This document shows positions 15,176 through 22,018 of a stretch of 46,653 bases of DNA, in pieces. Where the stretch lies: NCBI GenBank assembly GCA_964601125.1, contig CAZRKB010000004.1, positions 1-46,653 of the forward strand, read 5' to 3'. This DNA is from DATDVC01 sp964601125 (GTDB taxonomy: Bacteria; Patescibacteriota; Minisyncoccia; Phycocordibacterales; WO2-35-19). How positions within the stretch are numbered: position 1 is the stretch's first letter; each line of letters begins with the position of its first letter. Below the pieces are notes generated by a model. The model was given only the letters and a program-made list of their open reading frames with translations, made no database searches and had not been told where the DNA came from. Both the position numbers and the translations under genes were made by a program.

Positions 15176-16321
15176 TTAGGGCAACTCTTTTGCCCTTTGA
15201 GCCAAGTTGCTGATCGGCACTATTTCTTGGGCTCTGGTCATGGTATTTCGTATCACGACTGAGTTGTCTAGAGCCTCCCTTTGACCCATGAGTATGATGT
15301 AGGGAGCACCCGATCTCTCAGCAAAACTCATTTGGTCCCCAAGCCTGTCTCTTTCGAGAGCGTGCATAAGACTCACTTTCGCCTTAAAAAGCTCTTTTAA
15401 AGCAAGGAAGCTCTTGATTCTAGCCTCTACACCAAATTGCACTAGGTAAAATTTGGGCCGAGCCTGCTTAATACTGACTGTTTTTAGCGGTTTTTTAGAT
15501 TTAGCCACAATATCAAGGACCATGCAAGGCACATCTTTTTTGAAACCAATTCTTTTTGCTATTCTGTTTAAGCGATACCCTCGAGCCAACTCGATGTCAT
15601 TTTCTCGTATGGAAAATACGGTTTCGGCGCCAACATCTTGATTGGATAACAAAGAAGAATCGATCATGTACCCCACATCCATAATCTCAAGAAACTCGAG
15701 CACCTCTTTGAAATGAGCTCGACTGGATTCTGAAAGAAAATCTATAGGTTTTGGACAATCTTTTTGGAACTTTTTCCACTCCTCCTTGATAGTCCCTTGA
15801 AGCAGAGCAAACTGATTTTTCTTTAATTCTTGACGTAAATCTGCCGGAAAAGAATTGAAATTCTTTTTCAGGAAAAGTGATAAATTTTTCTGAAAAGCGT
15901 TCATAGAATCACGATCTCCTATGGAATTTATTCGGAGTTCCAGATCTTTGTACCCGATCGATCCGAGAATTGCCATGCCAGCCTCAATCGCAAGTCCTTC
16001 AGAAATGTATTTTGCTGAACCCAAAGAAAAAAGATAGCTGTTAATTTTTGAGCCATTTCGTTTTCCGCCGCCATCTTTAGAACCAGGGAACGGTTTTTCA
16101 AAATAGGCGAAAGCGTATTGAGGCAAATTCTTTTTTTCTTCAAAATAGCTACGAAAGATTGCGGCGATATCAACCAAATCTTCCTGATTTGCAATGCCTT
16201 TTACAACCTCAAAGTCTTTTTTGCTTGAGGTTGGACTTACGCTTGGTTTGAAGCCAAAAAACTTGGCTATAGTAGCCACTTCAGAGTAACTTGCTGCTTT
16301 TTTTGAATTTCCTGAAGTCAT
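15176..16321 (-). CDS. Histidyl-tRNA synthetase-like protein lacking clear catalytic motifs
   Basis: 381 aa. LELRINSIGDRDSMNAFQKNL is a hallmark of HisRS, the C-terminal part (HALERDRLGDQMSFAERSGAPYIILMGQREALDNSVVIRN) is the HisRS anticodon-binding fold, and AKYISEGLAIEAG resembles the active-site helix. However, the motif 2 region is replaced by PFPGSKDGGGKRNGSK, and the histidine-recognition motif (usually ARGLDYYTG) appears only as ARGYRLNRIAKR. It may be a paralogue that no longer charges tRNA, such as a regulator, or a very divergent synthetase. HisZ is an alternative, but no histidine biosynthesis genes are here. Its start overlaps the lepB stop by 4 nt, so the two are co-translated. 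Confidence 0.75.
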   Translation of the reverse strand: MTSGNSKKAASYSEVATIAKFFGFKPSVSPTSSKKDFEVVKGIANQEDLVDIAAIFRSYFEEKKNLPQYAFAYFEKPFPGSKDGGGKRNGSKINSYLFSLGSAKYISEGLAIEAGMAILGSIGYKDLELRINSIGDRDSMNAFQKNLSLFLKKNFNSFPADLRQELKKNQFALLQGTIKEEWKKFQKDCPKPIDFLSESSRAHFKEVLEFLEIMDVGYMIDSSLLSNQDVGAETVFSIRENDIELARGYRLNRIAKRIGFKKDVPCMVLDIVAKSKKPLKTVSIKQARPKFYLVQFGVEARIKSFLALKELFKAKVSLMHALERDRLGDQMSFAERSGAPYIILMGQREALDNSVVIRNTMTRAQEIVPISNLAQRAKELP

Positions 16322-16905
16322 TTAGTCTTTACTTCTCCCGGCCATATTTCAACGTGAGAGACGGGCAACAGCCTCAAAATCGGTTGACCGATAATATTTT
16401 CTTTTGGTAGAGAACCCCAAACTCTGGAATCAGAGCTACTCGCCCTATTGTCGCCCATCACAAAATATTCGTCATCTCCCAACTCAACCGAAAACTCATC
16501 TTGCTTTTTGTGTTCAATGTACGAATTACTGAGAGTTAAGCCGTCTGGATTTTCACTATTAAAAATAGTAACGACACCACTGCGTATCTCGACTTTTTCT
16601 CCAGGAAAAGCGATTAATCTTTTTATAAAAAATTTGGAAGGATCTTTTGGGTATCGCACTATGAGCACCGACTCTCTTTCGGGATCTCCAAAACGCTTGC
16701 TGAGTTGGTCAACGATAAGGTAGTCACCATCTTTAAATGTCGGGTCCATCGAAGAACCGCTAACAATGTACGGTTGAGCTATAAATATGCGGAAGGGTAC
16801 CACCACGATTAGAGCAATCACTGCATATTTTATTAATTCCCAAAAACCAGATTCTTCTTGTTTTTGCTCGTTTTGTTCAGTATTTTGGTTGTTATTGTCT
16901 TGCAT
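16318..16905 (-). CDS. lepB: Signal peptidase I
   Basis: General leader peptidase, 195 aa, membrane-bound with the active site outside. TM at residues 26-44; catalytic Ser in VSGSSMDPTF; catalytic Lys in KRLIAFPGE; box GDNRASSSDSR. The Ser-Lys dyad separates it from the Ser-His SipW enzyme at 4440, so the cell has one general and one dedicated enzyme. The N-terminus is rich in Asn and Gln. TATAAT (plus strand 16913-16918) lies 7 nt before the ATG, so the mRNA is probably leaderless. Confidence 0.96.
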   Translation of the reverse strand: MQDNNNQNTEQNEQKQEESGFWELIKYAVIALIVVVPFRIFIAQPYIVSGSSMDPTFKDGDYLIVDQLSKRFGDPERESVLIVRYPKDPSKFFIKRLIAFPGEKVEIRSGVVTIFNSENPDGLTLSNSYIEHKKQDEFSVELGDDEYFVMGDNRASSSDSRVWGSLPKENIIGQPILRLLPVSHVEIWPGEVKTK

Positions 16906-16945
16906 TTAGGGCATTATATTATAAACTCACTTTAATTCAAAATTT

Positions 16946-17497
16946 ATGTTTTATTTGATCGGTTTGGGCAATCCAGGTAAAGAATATGAGACAAGTAGGC
17001 ATAATACAGGGCGTATGGCAGTTGATTATTTCAAATCTCATACATCACCTGCCCGACAGCAAGGCGGGAATCTCAAATCTGCAAAAATAATAGAATCATC
17101 AGAGTTCATGAATAATTCTGGTAAAGCCGTCGCCAAATTTATAAAAACGAAAAAAAGTGCGGAAAAACTTATGGTAGTTTATGACGATATTGATTTGCCT
17201 CTTGGAACAATGAAAATTTCTTTTAATAAAGGTAGCGGTGGGCACAGGGGAGTGGAATCAGTGATTAAAGCCGTCAAAACTCGAGAATTTATCAGGATAC
17301 GGATTGGCATTTCACCGACTACCCCTTCGGGTAAACTAAAGAAACCAGAAGGTGAGAAAAAGGTACTGGACTTTATTTTGGGTAACTTCAAACCAAAGGA
17401 GGCAGAAATTCTCAAAAAAATTTTCAAGAGGGTGACAGAAGCCATTGAAGTGATCCTAGAAGAGGGAAGGGAAATAGCCATGAACCAATTTAACTAA
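16946..17497 (+). CDS. pth: Peptidyl-tRNA hydrolase
   Basis: Releases peptides from stalled peptidyl-tRNA, 183 aa. YLIGLGNPGKEYETSRHNTG contains the catalytic His and its Asn neighbour; SEFMNNSGKAVAKF and VVYDDIDLPLGTMKIS follow; GSGGHRGVESV is also conserved. Between residues about 30 and 50 the usual region is replaced by HTSPARQQGGNLKS, encoded by DNA (about 17040-17075) that shares CAGCAAGGCGGG with the intergenic repeat at 36755, so a repeat may have entered the gene. The gene is divergent from lepB and the two share a 40-bp promoter region. Confidence 0.93.
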   Translation: MFYLIGLGNPGKEYETSRHNTGRMAVDYFKSHTSPARQQGGNLKSAKIIESSEFMNNSGKAVAKFIKTKKSAEKLMVVYDDIDLPLGTMKISFNKGSGGHRGVESVIKAVKTREFIRIRIGISPTTPSGKLKKPEGEKKVLDFILGNFKPKEAEILKKIFKRVTEAIEVILEEGREIAMNQFN

Positions 17498-17540
17498 AGC
17501 CCAACTTAGTATTTTAACTTAAGTTTTTAAATACAAATAC

Positions 17541-17569
17541 TTGACACAAAATAGTGATTAGAGTAGACT
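17541..17569 (+). promoter_or_regulatory. Promoter, TTGACA-17-TAGACT
   Basis: TTGACA 17541-17546, TAGACT 17564-17569, 17 bp apart. Drives RNA A; no reading frame follows. Confidence 0.7.
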
Positions 17570-17575
17570 ACCGGC

Positions 17576-17725
17576 CAGCTGAGGTTGACCTTTTACTTAG
17601 CCCTTCTTGACCACGGGCTAGAGGTCACCGCCTGGTTGTAAAAAGGATGTTGGGTGTGGTCATCACTCACCATCCCCCCTCGGTTGACCTCAGCAAACTA
17701 ACGCACTTTACCGTGCGTTATTTTT
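17576..17725 (+). ncRNA. Candidate structured RNA A
   Basis: A 13-bp outer stem (17578-17590 with 17682-17694, two G-U pairs) closes the molecule. Inside are two interleaved helices, TAGCCC/GGGCTA (17598-17603/17615-17620) and TGACC/GGTCA (17608-17612/17623-17627), which form either a tight pseudoknot or two alternative hairpins, plus GGATG/CATCC (17645-17674). The end is a terminator TAACGCAC/GTGCGTTA (17699-17720) with a T run. About 150 nt. It does not show the tag region of tmRNA, the P4 motif of RNase P, or the SRP motifs. Confidence 0.6.
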
Positions 17726-17741
17726 ATGCAATACTTAATTT

Positions 17742-17879
17742 GGGTGCAGAGTAAGTCTTCTTGGAGTTGGTTGGATAAGCGTGTGGAGTAATCCTGACAC
17801 AATGAGGCCAAGCCCCTCTCAAGGAACCTTAAGTGGTATTATTCTGCACCCTCAACTATCTTTTTGGGTAGTTGTTTTT
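17742..17879 (+). ncRNA. Candidate structured RNA B
   Basis: GGGTGCAGAGTAA at its start pairs with TTATTCTGCACCC (13 bp, one G-U; 17742-17754 with 17839-17851), enclosing about 85 nt with smaller hairpins (GTGT/ACAC, GAGG/CCTC). A terminator CAACTATC/GGTAGTTG (17853-17874) with TTTTT follows. No convincing promoter of its own is seen, so it may be read through from RNA A and processed. Family unknown. Confidence 0.5.
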
Positions 17880-17916
17880 CATTTCTCCACGAAAGACAAC
17901 GCCATTTTTTGGTCTT
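17877..17916 (-). pseudogene. Duplicated 3'-end fragment of rpsA
   Basis: About 38 of 40 bases match the 3' end of rpsA at 18285-18324; on the minus strand it would encode the same last residues, KDQKMALSFVEK and stop. Weaker similarity continues for some 20 bases. It is a leftover of a duplication, separated from the real rpsA end by RNA C. Confidence 0.85.
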
Positions 17917-17951
17917 TCACAATCAACAATGGTCGCCATTGTGGTTCGCTA

Positions 17952-17979
17952 TTGACACCAAAATCAGCTCGTGTATCCT
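17952..17979 (+). promoter_or_regulatory. Promoter, TTGACA-16-TATCCT
   Basis: TTGACA 17952-17957, TATCCT 17974-17979, 16 bp apart; predicted start near 17986, at the 5' end of RNA C. Confidence 0.55.
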
Positions 17980-17985
17980 AATACT

Positions 17986-18216
17986 TGGGGTCCCAAAGAC
18001 CAGGACTGATCTTGTAGCTCTTGTTAGGCTGAGCAGAGAGGTTTGTCACCACTCACATGGTGAACTGGGTTCAGAGAAGCCTAATGACTCTGGATACTGA
18101 CTCAAAACTTGACCAGTCCTGGTTCGAATATGAAGAGCGTGGGGTGAATCACCTAAGTCTGCATCGCCAAACCACACCCTTCGCTCTTCACCAAACACGC
18201 TTCGGCGTGTTTTTTA
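17986..18216 (+). ncRNA. Candidate structured RNA C
   Basis: About 230 nt. AGGACTG (near 18002) pairs with CAGTCCT (near 18115), giving a closing stem. Inside are an open bubble of about 15 against 29 nt, then TTAGGCT/AGCCTAA and a CACCA/TGGTG hairpin, an outline like 6S RNA. A second domain, GAAGAGCG-T-GGGGTG with CACCCT-T-CGCTCTTC, forms 14 bp with one T-T mismatch. It ends in ACACGC-TTCG-GCGTGT plus a T run (18195-18215). No coding potential is convincing. The 6S idea rests on shape alone. Confidence 0.6.
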
Positions 18217-18222
18217 ATGAAC

Positions 18223-18260
18223 AAATGAAAACCACTAGATCGTTCTGGTGGTTTTCATTT
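18223..18260 (-). terminator. Terminator of rpsA
   Basis: AAATGAAAACCAC (18223-18235) pairs perfectly with GTGGTTTTCATTT (18248-18260), 13 bp, placed 25 nt after the rpsA stop; symmetrical enough to work in both directions. Confidence 0.75.
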
Positions 18261-18284
18261 TGCCCCTTTAATTACACAACGAGT

Positions 18285-19367
18285 TTATTTCTCCACAAAA
18301 GACAACGCCATTTTTTGGTCTTTAGGATCAAAGATGGTGATTTTGAATTTGTATGTTTTGCCGAGCTCGAGTTTTTCGCGCAATTTGTCTTCAGAGCCAA
18401 ATTCCGAAACGTGCACCAAACCAGCCACACCCTCTTCGATCGAGGCCAGAGCACCATGCTTGTTAAACTTGATTATTACTCCAGTGACTATGTCGTCTTT
18501 CTTGTATTTATTCTTGGCTTCGCTCCAAGGGTTTTCTTTCAAAGCCTTGATGGAGAGTGATATCTTGCCATCTTTCACTTCGATAACTTTCACCTTTACT
18601 TTATCGCCAACTTTGGCAAATTTGTGTGGATCATCAACTAGACCCCAATCTATTTCTGAAATGTGCACAAGACCTTCCAAACCCTCCTCAATCTTAACGA
18701 AGATACCAAATTCAACTATACCAGTTACTTCTCCCATGATCTCATCACCAAGAGTGTATTTGTCTATTATTTTCTCCTTTTCATCACTGTTAGGATCTTT
18801 CTCAGAGAATATTAGCTTACCTTCCTTGGCATTTACGCCGATAATGGCAACAGAGAGCTTTGTGCCCACAAGCTTACGTAACTCTTCAAGTATCTTGTCC
18901 TTGTCGCCATCAGTCACTCTCGGGTAATGTTCAGTTTTAAGCTGAGAAGCTGGCAAAAAACCGCTGATACCTTGCCATGTCATCATCAAACCACCCTTAT
19001 TAGCTTCTGTGACAGGAAGCTCGAACACCTTCCTATCTCTTATTGCATCTTCAGCATCGCTCCAAATGAGCGCCTGTTTAGCTTCCTTGAGGGAAATTTC
19101 TACATAACCCTCGTCATTGTCTGTACCGATAACCTTGCCTGTTATTTTGTCGCCTACATTTACTTTCTTTATGAGATCGCGAGCGTTTATGTACTCTCGG
19201 CCAAAAATTATTCCAGTACCCCAAGGGGCCAGATCGATATAAACGGCATTTTTGTCAATTAATATTACCGTGCCTTCGACTATGTCTTCTTTTTTCGGGG
19301 GCAAGATAGATTGGTCATAGACTTTAGACATTGCCGAATCTGACTCTTTTATCACTTGTGTGGACAT
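18285..19367 (-). CDS. rpsA: Ribosomal protein bS1-type, four S1 domains
   Basis: 360 aa. RNA-binding protein that helps mRNA onto the 30S subunit. Four S1 (OB-fold) domains lie at about residues 27-97, 110-193, 208-277 and 290-358. The last two are most canonical (GIVEFGIFVKIEEGLEGLVHISEI; KFNKHGALASIEEGVAGLVHVSEF). E. coli S1 has six domains; four is common in other phyla. Weak or absent Shine-Dalgarno sequences at many genes here make the role of S1 of interest. The 3' end of the gene is duplicated at 17877. Confidence 0.93.
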   Translation of the reverse strand: MSTQVIKESDSAMSKVYDQSILPPKKEDIVEGTVILIDKNAVYIDLAPWGTGIIFGREYINARDLIKKVNVGDKITGKVIGTDNDEGYVEISLKEAKQALIWSDAEDAIRDRKVFELPVTEANKGGLMMTWQGISGFLPASQLKTEHYPRVTDGDKDKILEELRKLVGTKLSVAIIGVNAKEGKLIFSEKDPNSDEKEKIIDKYTLGDEIMGEVTGIVEFGIFVKIEEGLEGLVHISEIDWGLVDDPHKFAKVGDKVKVKVIEVKDGKISLSIKALKENPWSEAKNKYKKDDIVTGVIIKFNKHGALASIEEGVAGLVHVSEFGSEDKLREKLELGKTYKFKITIFDPKDQKMALSFVEK

Positions 19368-19451
19368 ATATTAAAACCTAGAAGCTTCCTCTCCATCATC
19401 CTTTAAGTATCATCAGGAAAGGGGTTAGGCCTCTATAAAAAACTTATAAAC

Positions 19452-19480
19452 TTGATATATAAATCAAGCTTGATTATAAT
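19452..19480 (+). promoter_or_regulatory. Promoter of the YceI gene, TTGATA-17-TATAAT
   Basis: TTGATA 19452-19457 and consensus TATAAT 19475-19480 with the ideal 17-bp spacer; leader of about 42 nt. The 160-bp region to the divergent rpsA shows no other feature than AT-rich DNA. Confidence 0.7.
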
Positions 19481-19528
19481 ACTAAAAAGCTTGAAAAAGG
19501 CAAGTTTTAGTAATATAACCTTAGATTT

Positions 19529-20218
19529 ATGAACAATTCTTACATAATAGCCGGAACTATAGTGGTAGTAGCCATTTTAGGCTTTATCATCGCAAGCAAG
19601 AAGACCGAGGCTCCGCTTGAAAAAAATAATGTTGGATCAGAACAAACAGGTAGCCAAATTGAAGGTAATGCAAATTTTTCTGATGGTAAATACACGTTAG
19701 ACACTGAAAACAGCAAAGTTCTCTGGGAAGGAGAATACTTAACCGGACTAAAAGAAAATGGCACCGTGATGCTGAAATCAGGAGAATTTGAAGTGTCTGG
19801 TGGGTTGATAACAAGTGGTCAGTTTGTATTAGACATGAACACCATAGAGAGCATACCCCACAAAGACAAGCTGGTCGCACATCTTAAAAATGATGACTTC
19901 TTTTCTGTAGAAACATACCCGGAGTCGGTTTTCGTATTTAAAAAAATGATGCCAGCAAGTGAAGAAGGCGGATCAGAGGGCAGGTTTGTGATAGCTGGAG
20001 ACCTTACAGTTAGGGGCAAAACTGTGCCTATATCTTTTGGAGCAACCCTATCTGGTGCGGACAATAGCATGTCGGCAATGGCAGAATTCGCTATAAATAG
20101 GGCTGATTGGGAAATAAAGTACAATTCTCAAACATTCTTTAGCGACCTAGGAGACAAGATAATAAGAGACGCCGTTTCAATAGGACTTGACTTGAGAGCC
20201 CAAAAGGTGATAGAATAG
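19529..20218 (+). CDS. YceI-family membrane-anchored lipocalin-like protein
   Basis: 229 aa. N-terminal TM (residues 5-22), a linker, then a YceI domain from about residue 50: GKYTLDTENSKVLWEGEYLTG, VSGGLITSGQFVLDMNTIES, HLKNDDFFSVETYPESVFVFK, AGDLTVRGKTVPISFGATLSG and INRADWEIKY are all typical. YceI proteins bind polyprenoid or amphiphilic molecules in a beta-barrel. Here it would face outward on a membrane anchor. It has its own promoter; ligand unknown. Confidence 0.92.
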   Translation: MNNSYIIAGTIVVVAILGFIIASKKTEAPLEKNNVGSEQTGSQIEGNANFSDGKYTLDTENSKVLWEGEYLTGLKENGTVMLKSGEFEVSGGLITSGQFVLDMNTIESIPHKDKLVAHLKNDDFFSVETYPESVFVFKKMMPASEEGGSEGRFVIAGDLTVRGKTVPISFGATLSGADNSMSAMAEFAINRADWEIKYNSQTFFSDLGDKIIRDAVSIGLDLRAQKVIE

Positions 20219-20318
20219 TAGGGTAAGCGAATTTCTCTTGTTCGTTGCGTAGCCTTTAAAGCGAAGCAATCAAGTTGGAAACGCTTGGTCGTTTTAAAAC
20301 TAAGAAAAAAGTTACGCA

Positions 20319-20594
20319 ATGAAAAAATTGTTTGTAGGCAATTTGCCTTACAAAGTCACAGGCGCTGACCTTAAAGACATGTTCTCAAAGGCTGGCGAAG
20401 TGAGCGAAGCCGACGTCATCATAGACAGAAATGATGGTCGTTCAAAAGGTTTCGGTTTTGTAAGTTTTGCAAATGACGCCGAAGCTGACGCCGCCATTGA
20501 AATGTGGAACGGCAAGGACATTGAAGGCAGAGCTCTCACAGTAAATGAGGCTCGTCCTAAAGAGGATCGTCCTCAAGGCGGTTTCCGAAGGTAA
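20319..20594 (+). CDS. RRM-type RNA-binding protein
   Basis: 91 aa, a single RNA recognition motif: RNP2 is LFVGNLPY, RNP1 is KGFGFVSF, with a short basic tail PQGGFRR. It resembles the glycine-rich RRM proteins of cyanobacteria and other bacteria that often respond to cold. The preceding 100 nt (20219-20318) hold no gene and might be a leader. A strong terminator follows, so it is a single-gene unit or the last gene of the YceI transcript. Confidence 0.95.
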   Translation: MKKLFVGNLPYKVTGADLKDMFSKAGEVSEADVIIDRNDGRSKGFGFVSFANDAEADAAIEMWNGKDIEGRALTVNEARPKEDRPQGGFRR

Positions 20595-20610
20595 TACCGG
20601 AGAGAAACCA

Positions 20611-20655
20611 AAATCAAAACACCCTGAGCTAGTCGAAGGGTGTTTTGATTTATTT
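20611..20655 (+). terminator. Terminator after the RRM gene
   Basis: AAATCAAAACACCCT (20611-20625) pairs perfectly with AGGGTGTTTTGATTT (20637-20651); T-rich tail. Confidence 0.88.
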
Positions 20656-20658
20656 TAT

Positions 20659-20746
20659 TCCCCCTCTTAATTATAACCTGTCTCGCCGACCCGCTTCACC
20701 AGAGCTCCAGCGAGGCGAGCAAGGCGGAGAGGGGGTTAGGGGGTGA
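20659..20746 (+). repeat. Palindromic intergenic repeat, copy a
   Basis: CCCCCTCTTAATTATAACC at one end and GAGAGGGGGTTAGGGGGTGA at the other, with inner CTCGCC ... GGCGAG. The same end motif (CTCACCCC-AACC-CTCTC or its complement) occurs at 20836, 24372, 25986, 33116, 33207, 33878 and 36755. The end runs directly into the -10 box TATAAT (20747-20752) of the next gene. Confidence 0.75.
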
Positions 20747-20760
20747 TATAATAAAACTGT

Positions 20761-21255
20761 ATGAAAAAAATGTCTTGGGTTTTTTTAATAATCGCTTTAG
20801 TTTTTGTCGTTATTATAAAATTGGACATGTTTTATAACTCACCCCAACCCTCTCTCCGCCCGGATGAACCTTTCGGACGGGTTACAACAAGAGAGGGGGC
20901 CGAACCAAGCGTTATAAAAATAGGTGACGCGAGTTTGAATATAGAAATCGCCGATACAGACGCAGAAAGGGTGAGAGGGCTTTCAGGAAGGGAGAGCCTA
21001 CCTCAAGACATGGGGCTTTTGTTTGTATTCGACCAAGAAGAAAGGGTAGGCATTTGGATGAAAGATATGAATTTCCCTATAGATATCGCCTGGCTCAACA
21101 AAAACAAAAAGATTATTCACATAGAGCACTCGGTCTCACCCGACACTTACCCAAAAATTTTCACTCCTCCCTTGCCCGCTCTTTTTGTTCTCGAAACCAA
21201 CACCGGCTTTTTCACAGCCAATAATATAAAAATAACTGACATTGTTGATTTTTAA
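20761..21255 (+). CDS. DUF192 exported protein with embedded repeat
   Basis: 164 aa. N-terminal TM at residues 4-20, then a linker SPQPSLRPDEPFGRVTTREG, then the DUF192 domain from residue about 55: DTDAERVRGLSGRESLPQDMG, GIWMKDMNFPIDIAWLN, HSVSPDTYP and a final ALFVLETNTGFF. DUF192 proteins are small exported beta proteins of unknown function. The linker is encoded by a palindromic repeat (20836-20901) of the same family as the one in front of the gene. TATAAT ends 8 nt before the ATG and there is no Shine-Dalgarno, so the mRNA is probably leaderless. Confidence 0.9.
   Translation: MKKMSWVFLIIALVFVVIIKLDMFYNSPQPSLRPDEPFGRVTTREGAEPSVIKIGDASLNIEIADTDAERVRGLSGRESLPQDMGLLFVFDQEERVGIWMKDMNFPIDIAWLNKNKKIIHIEHSVSPDTYPKIFTPPLPALFVLETNTGFFTANNIKITDIVDF
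20836..20901 (+). repeat. Palindromic repeat copy b, inside the DUF192 gene
   Basis: AACTCACCCCAACCCTCTCT at the left and AGAGAGGGGG at the right enclose an inner palindrome CGCCCG ... CGGGT. The left end is the complement of the right end of copy a. It is in frame and contributes the linker between membrane anchor and domain. Confidence 0.8.
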
Positions 21256-21260
21256 AATAA

Positions 21261-21288
21261 TTGACTAAAACCTGATATTTAGTAGTCT
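21261..21288 (+). promoter_or_regulatory. Promoter, TTGACT-16-TAGTCT
   Basis: TTGACT 21261-21266, TAGTCT 21283-21288; followed by the ribosome binding site AGGAAAGGAT (21296-21305) for the gene at 21310. Confidence 0.6.
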
Positions 21289-21309
21289 GGTGACTAGGAA
21301 AGGATCATT

Positions 21310-21741
21310 ATGTCGAATGAGCATTTGCTAGCAGTTGTGTTTACAATTCTAGCCCTTTTTTCCCTATCCACCGGGATAGGGATTGTCGTTGGTGTATGCC
21401 AATACATCTCATACCTGGAAAGAAGAGATCGGGAGGAGCTGTTGCGACAGGAGAGAGGTAGTTCATACCTTGTCTTCGTTTATTTTTCAACGGAGGATGC
21501 CTGTCTGGTCGGATCAATAACCTTATTTGGGTTAGCTCAAATAGGAGAAACATTGCTCCTAGGGTCCCCAGAGGACCGAGTAATTTGCACGGGAAAGGTC
21601 ACCAGAATCGCGACGGTGGCAGAGCCCGATCCAGAAGAAACAGCTCTGTGGGTCCAGCTAGATCACCCACAAATGTATACCTTTCTCATGGACGAACAAC
21701 CTGAGTGGAAAATAAACGAGAAGGTGCATCCACCAAAATAG
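21310..21741 (+). CDS. Hypothetical membrane protein, 143 aa
   Basis: No family recognised. One N-terminal TM (residues 6-31, AVVFTILALFSLSTGIGIVVGV) is followed by a charged juxtamembrane helix SYLERRDREELLRQERG and a soluble beta-rich region with no cysteines in recognisable motifs. It has its own promoter, a clear Shine-Dalgarno and its own terminator. This arrangement is shared with the unknown genes at 255 and 44898 and unlike the surrounding housekeeping genes. Confidence 0.75.
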   Translation: MSNEHLLAVVFTILALFSLSTGIGIVVGVCQYISYLERRDREELLRQERGSSYLVFVYFSTEDACLVGSITLFGLAQIGETLLLGSPEDRVICTGKVTRIATVAEPDPEETALWVQLDHPQMYTFLMDEQPEWKINEKVHPPK

Positions 21742-21757
21742 TAGGTGTACATTCAAA

Positions 21758-21790
21758 GTGGGGTGAGCAAGTTGCCACCCCTTTTTTGTT
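21758..21790 (+). terminator. Terminator after the 21310 gene
   Basis: GGGGTGAGC (21760-21768) pairs with GCCACCCC (21774-21781), followed by TTTTTTG. Confidence 0.8.
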
Positions 21791-22018
21791 TTTATAAAAA
21801 ATATTTTTTTAATTTTTGGTTTATCTAATTTGCCTTAAAATTAAGGGCAACTAGACCATGCGTTTTACAGCGTAGAGTTTTTGTTTTCTCGTGTCGCTTT
21901 TTAGGGTTATCCACAGAGAAAGGATAGTTGTAGAAGTGTAAAATGTTGTTACTGATTTTATAAATTTTTTTAAAAAATCTGAAAAAAATTACAAATATTT
22001 TTAATTTTACTAATTTTT
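21791..22018 (+). promoter_or_regulatory. AT-rich upstream region of nrdJ with a DnaA box
   Basis: No gene. A perfect consensus DnaA box TTATCCACA lies at 21907-21915, followed by very AT-rich DNA up to the ATG. DnaA control of ribonucleotide reductase is known in E. coli; here it is only suggested by the site. No Shine-Dalgarno is present before nrdJ. Confidence 0.45.

Noticed and set aside
17781..18560. Open frames of 66 to 167 codons on the plus strand between pth and rpsA
   Set aside because: They cross stem-loops and terminators of the candidate RNAs or lie antisense to rpsA, have no ribosome binding site, and show no protein-like composition.
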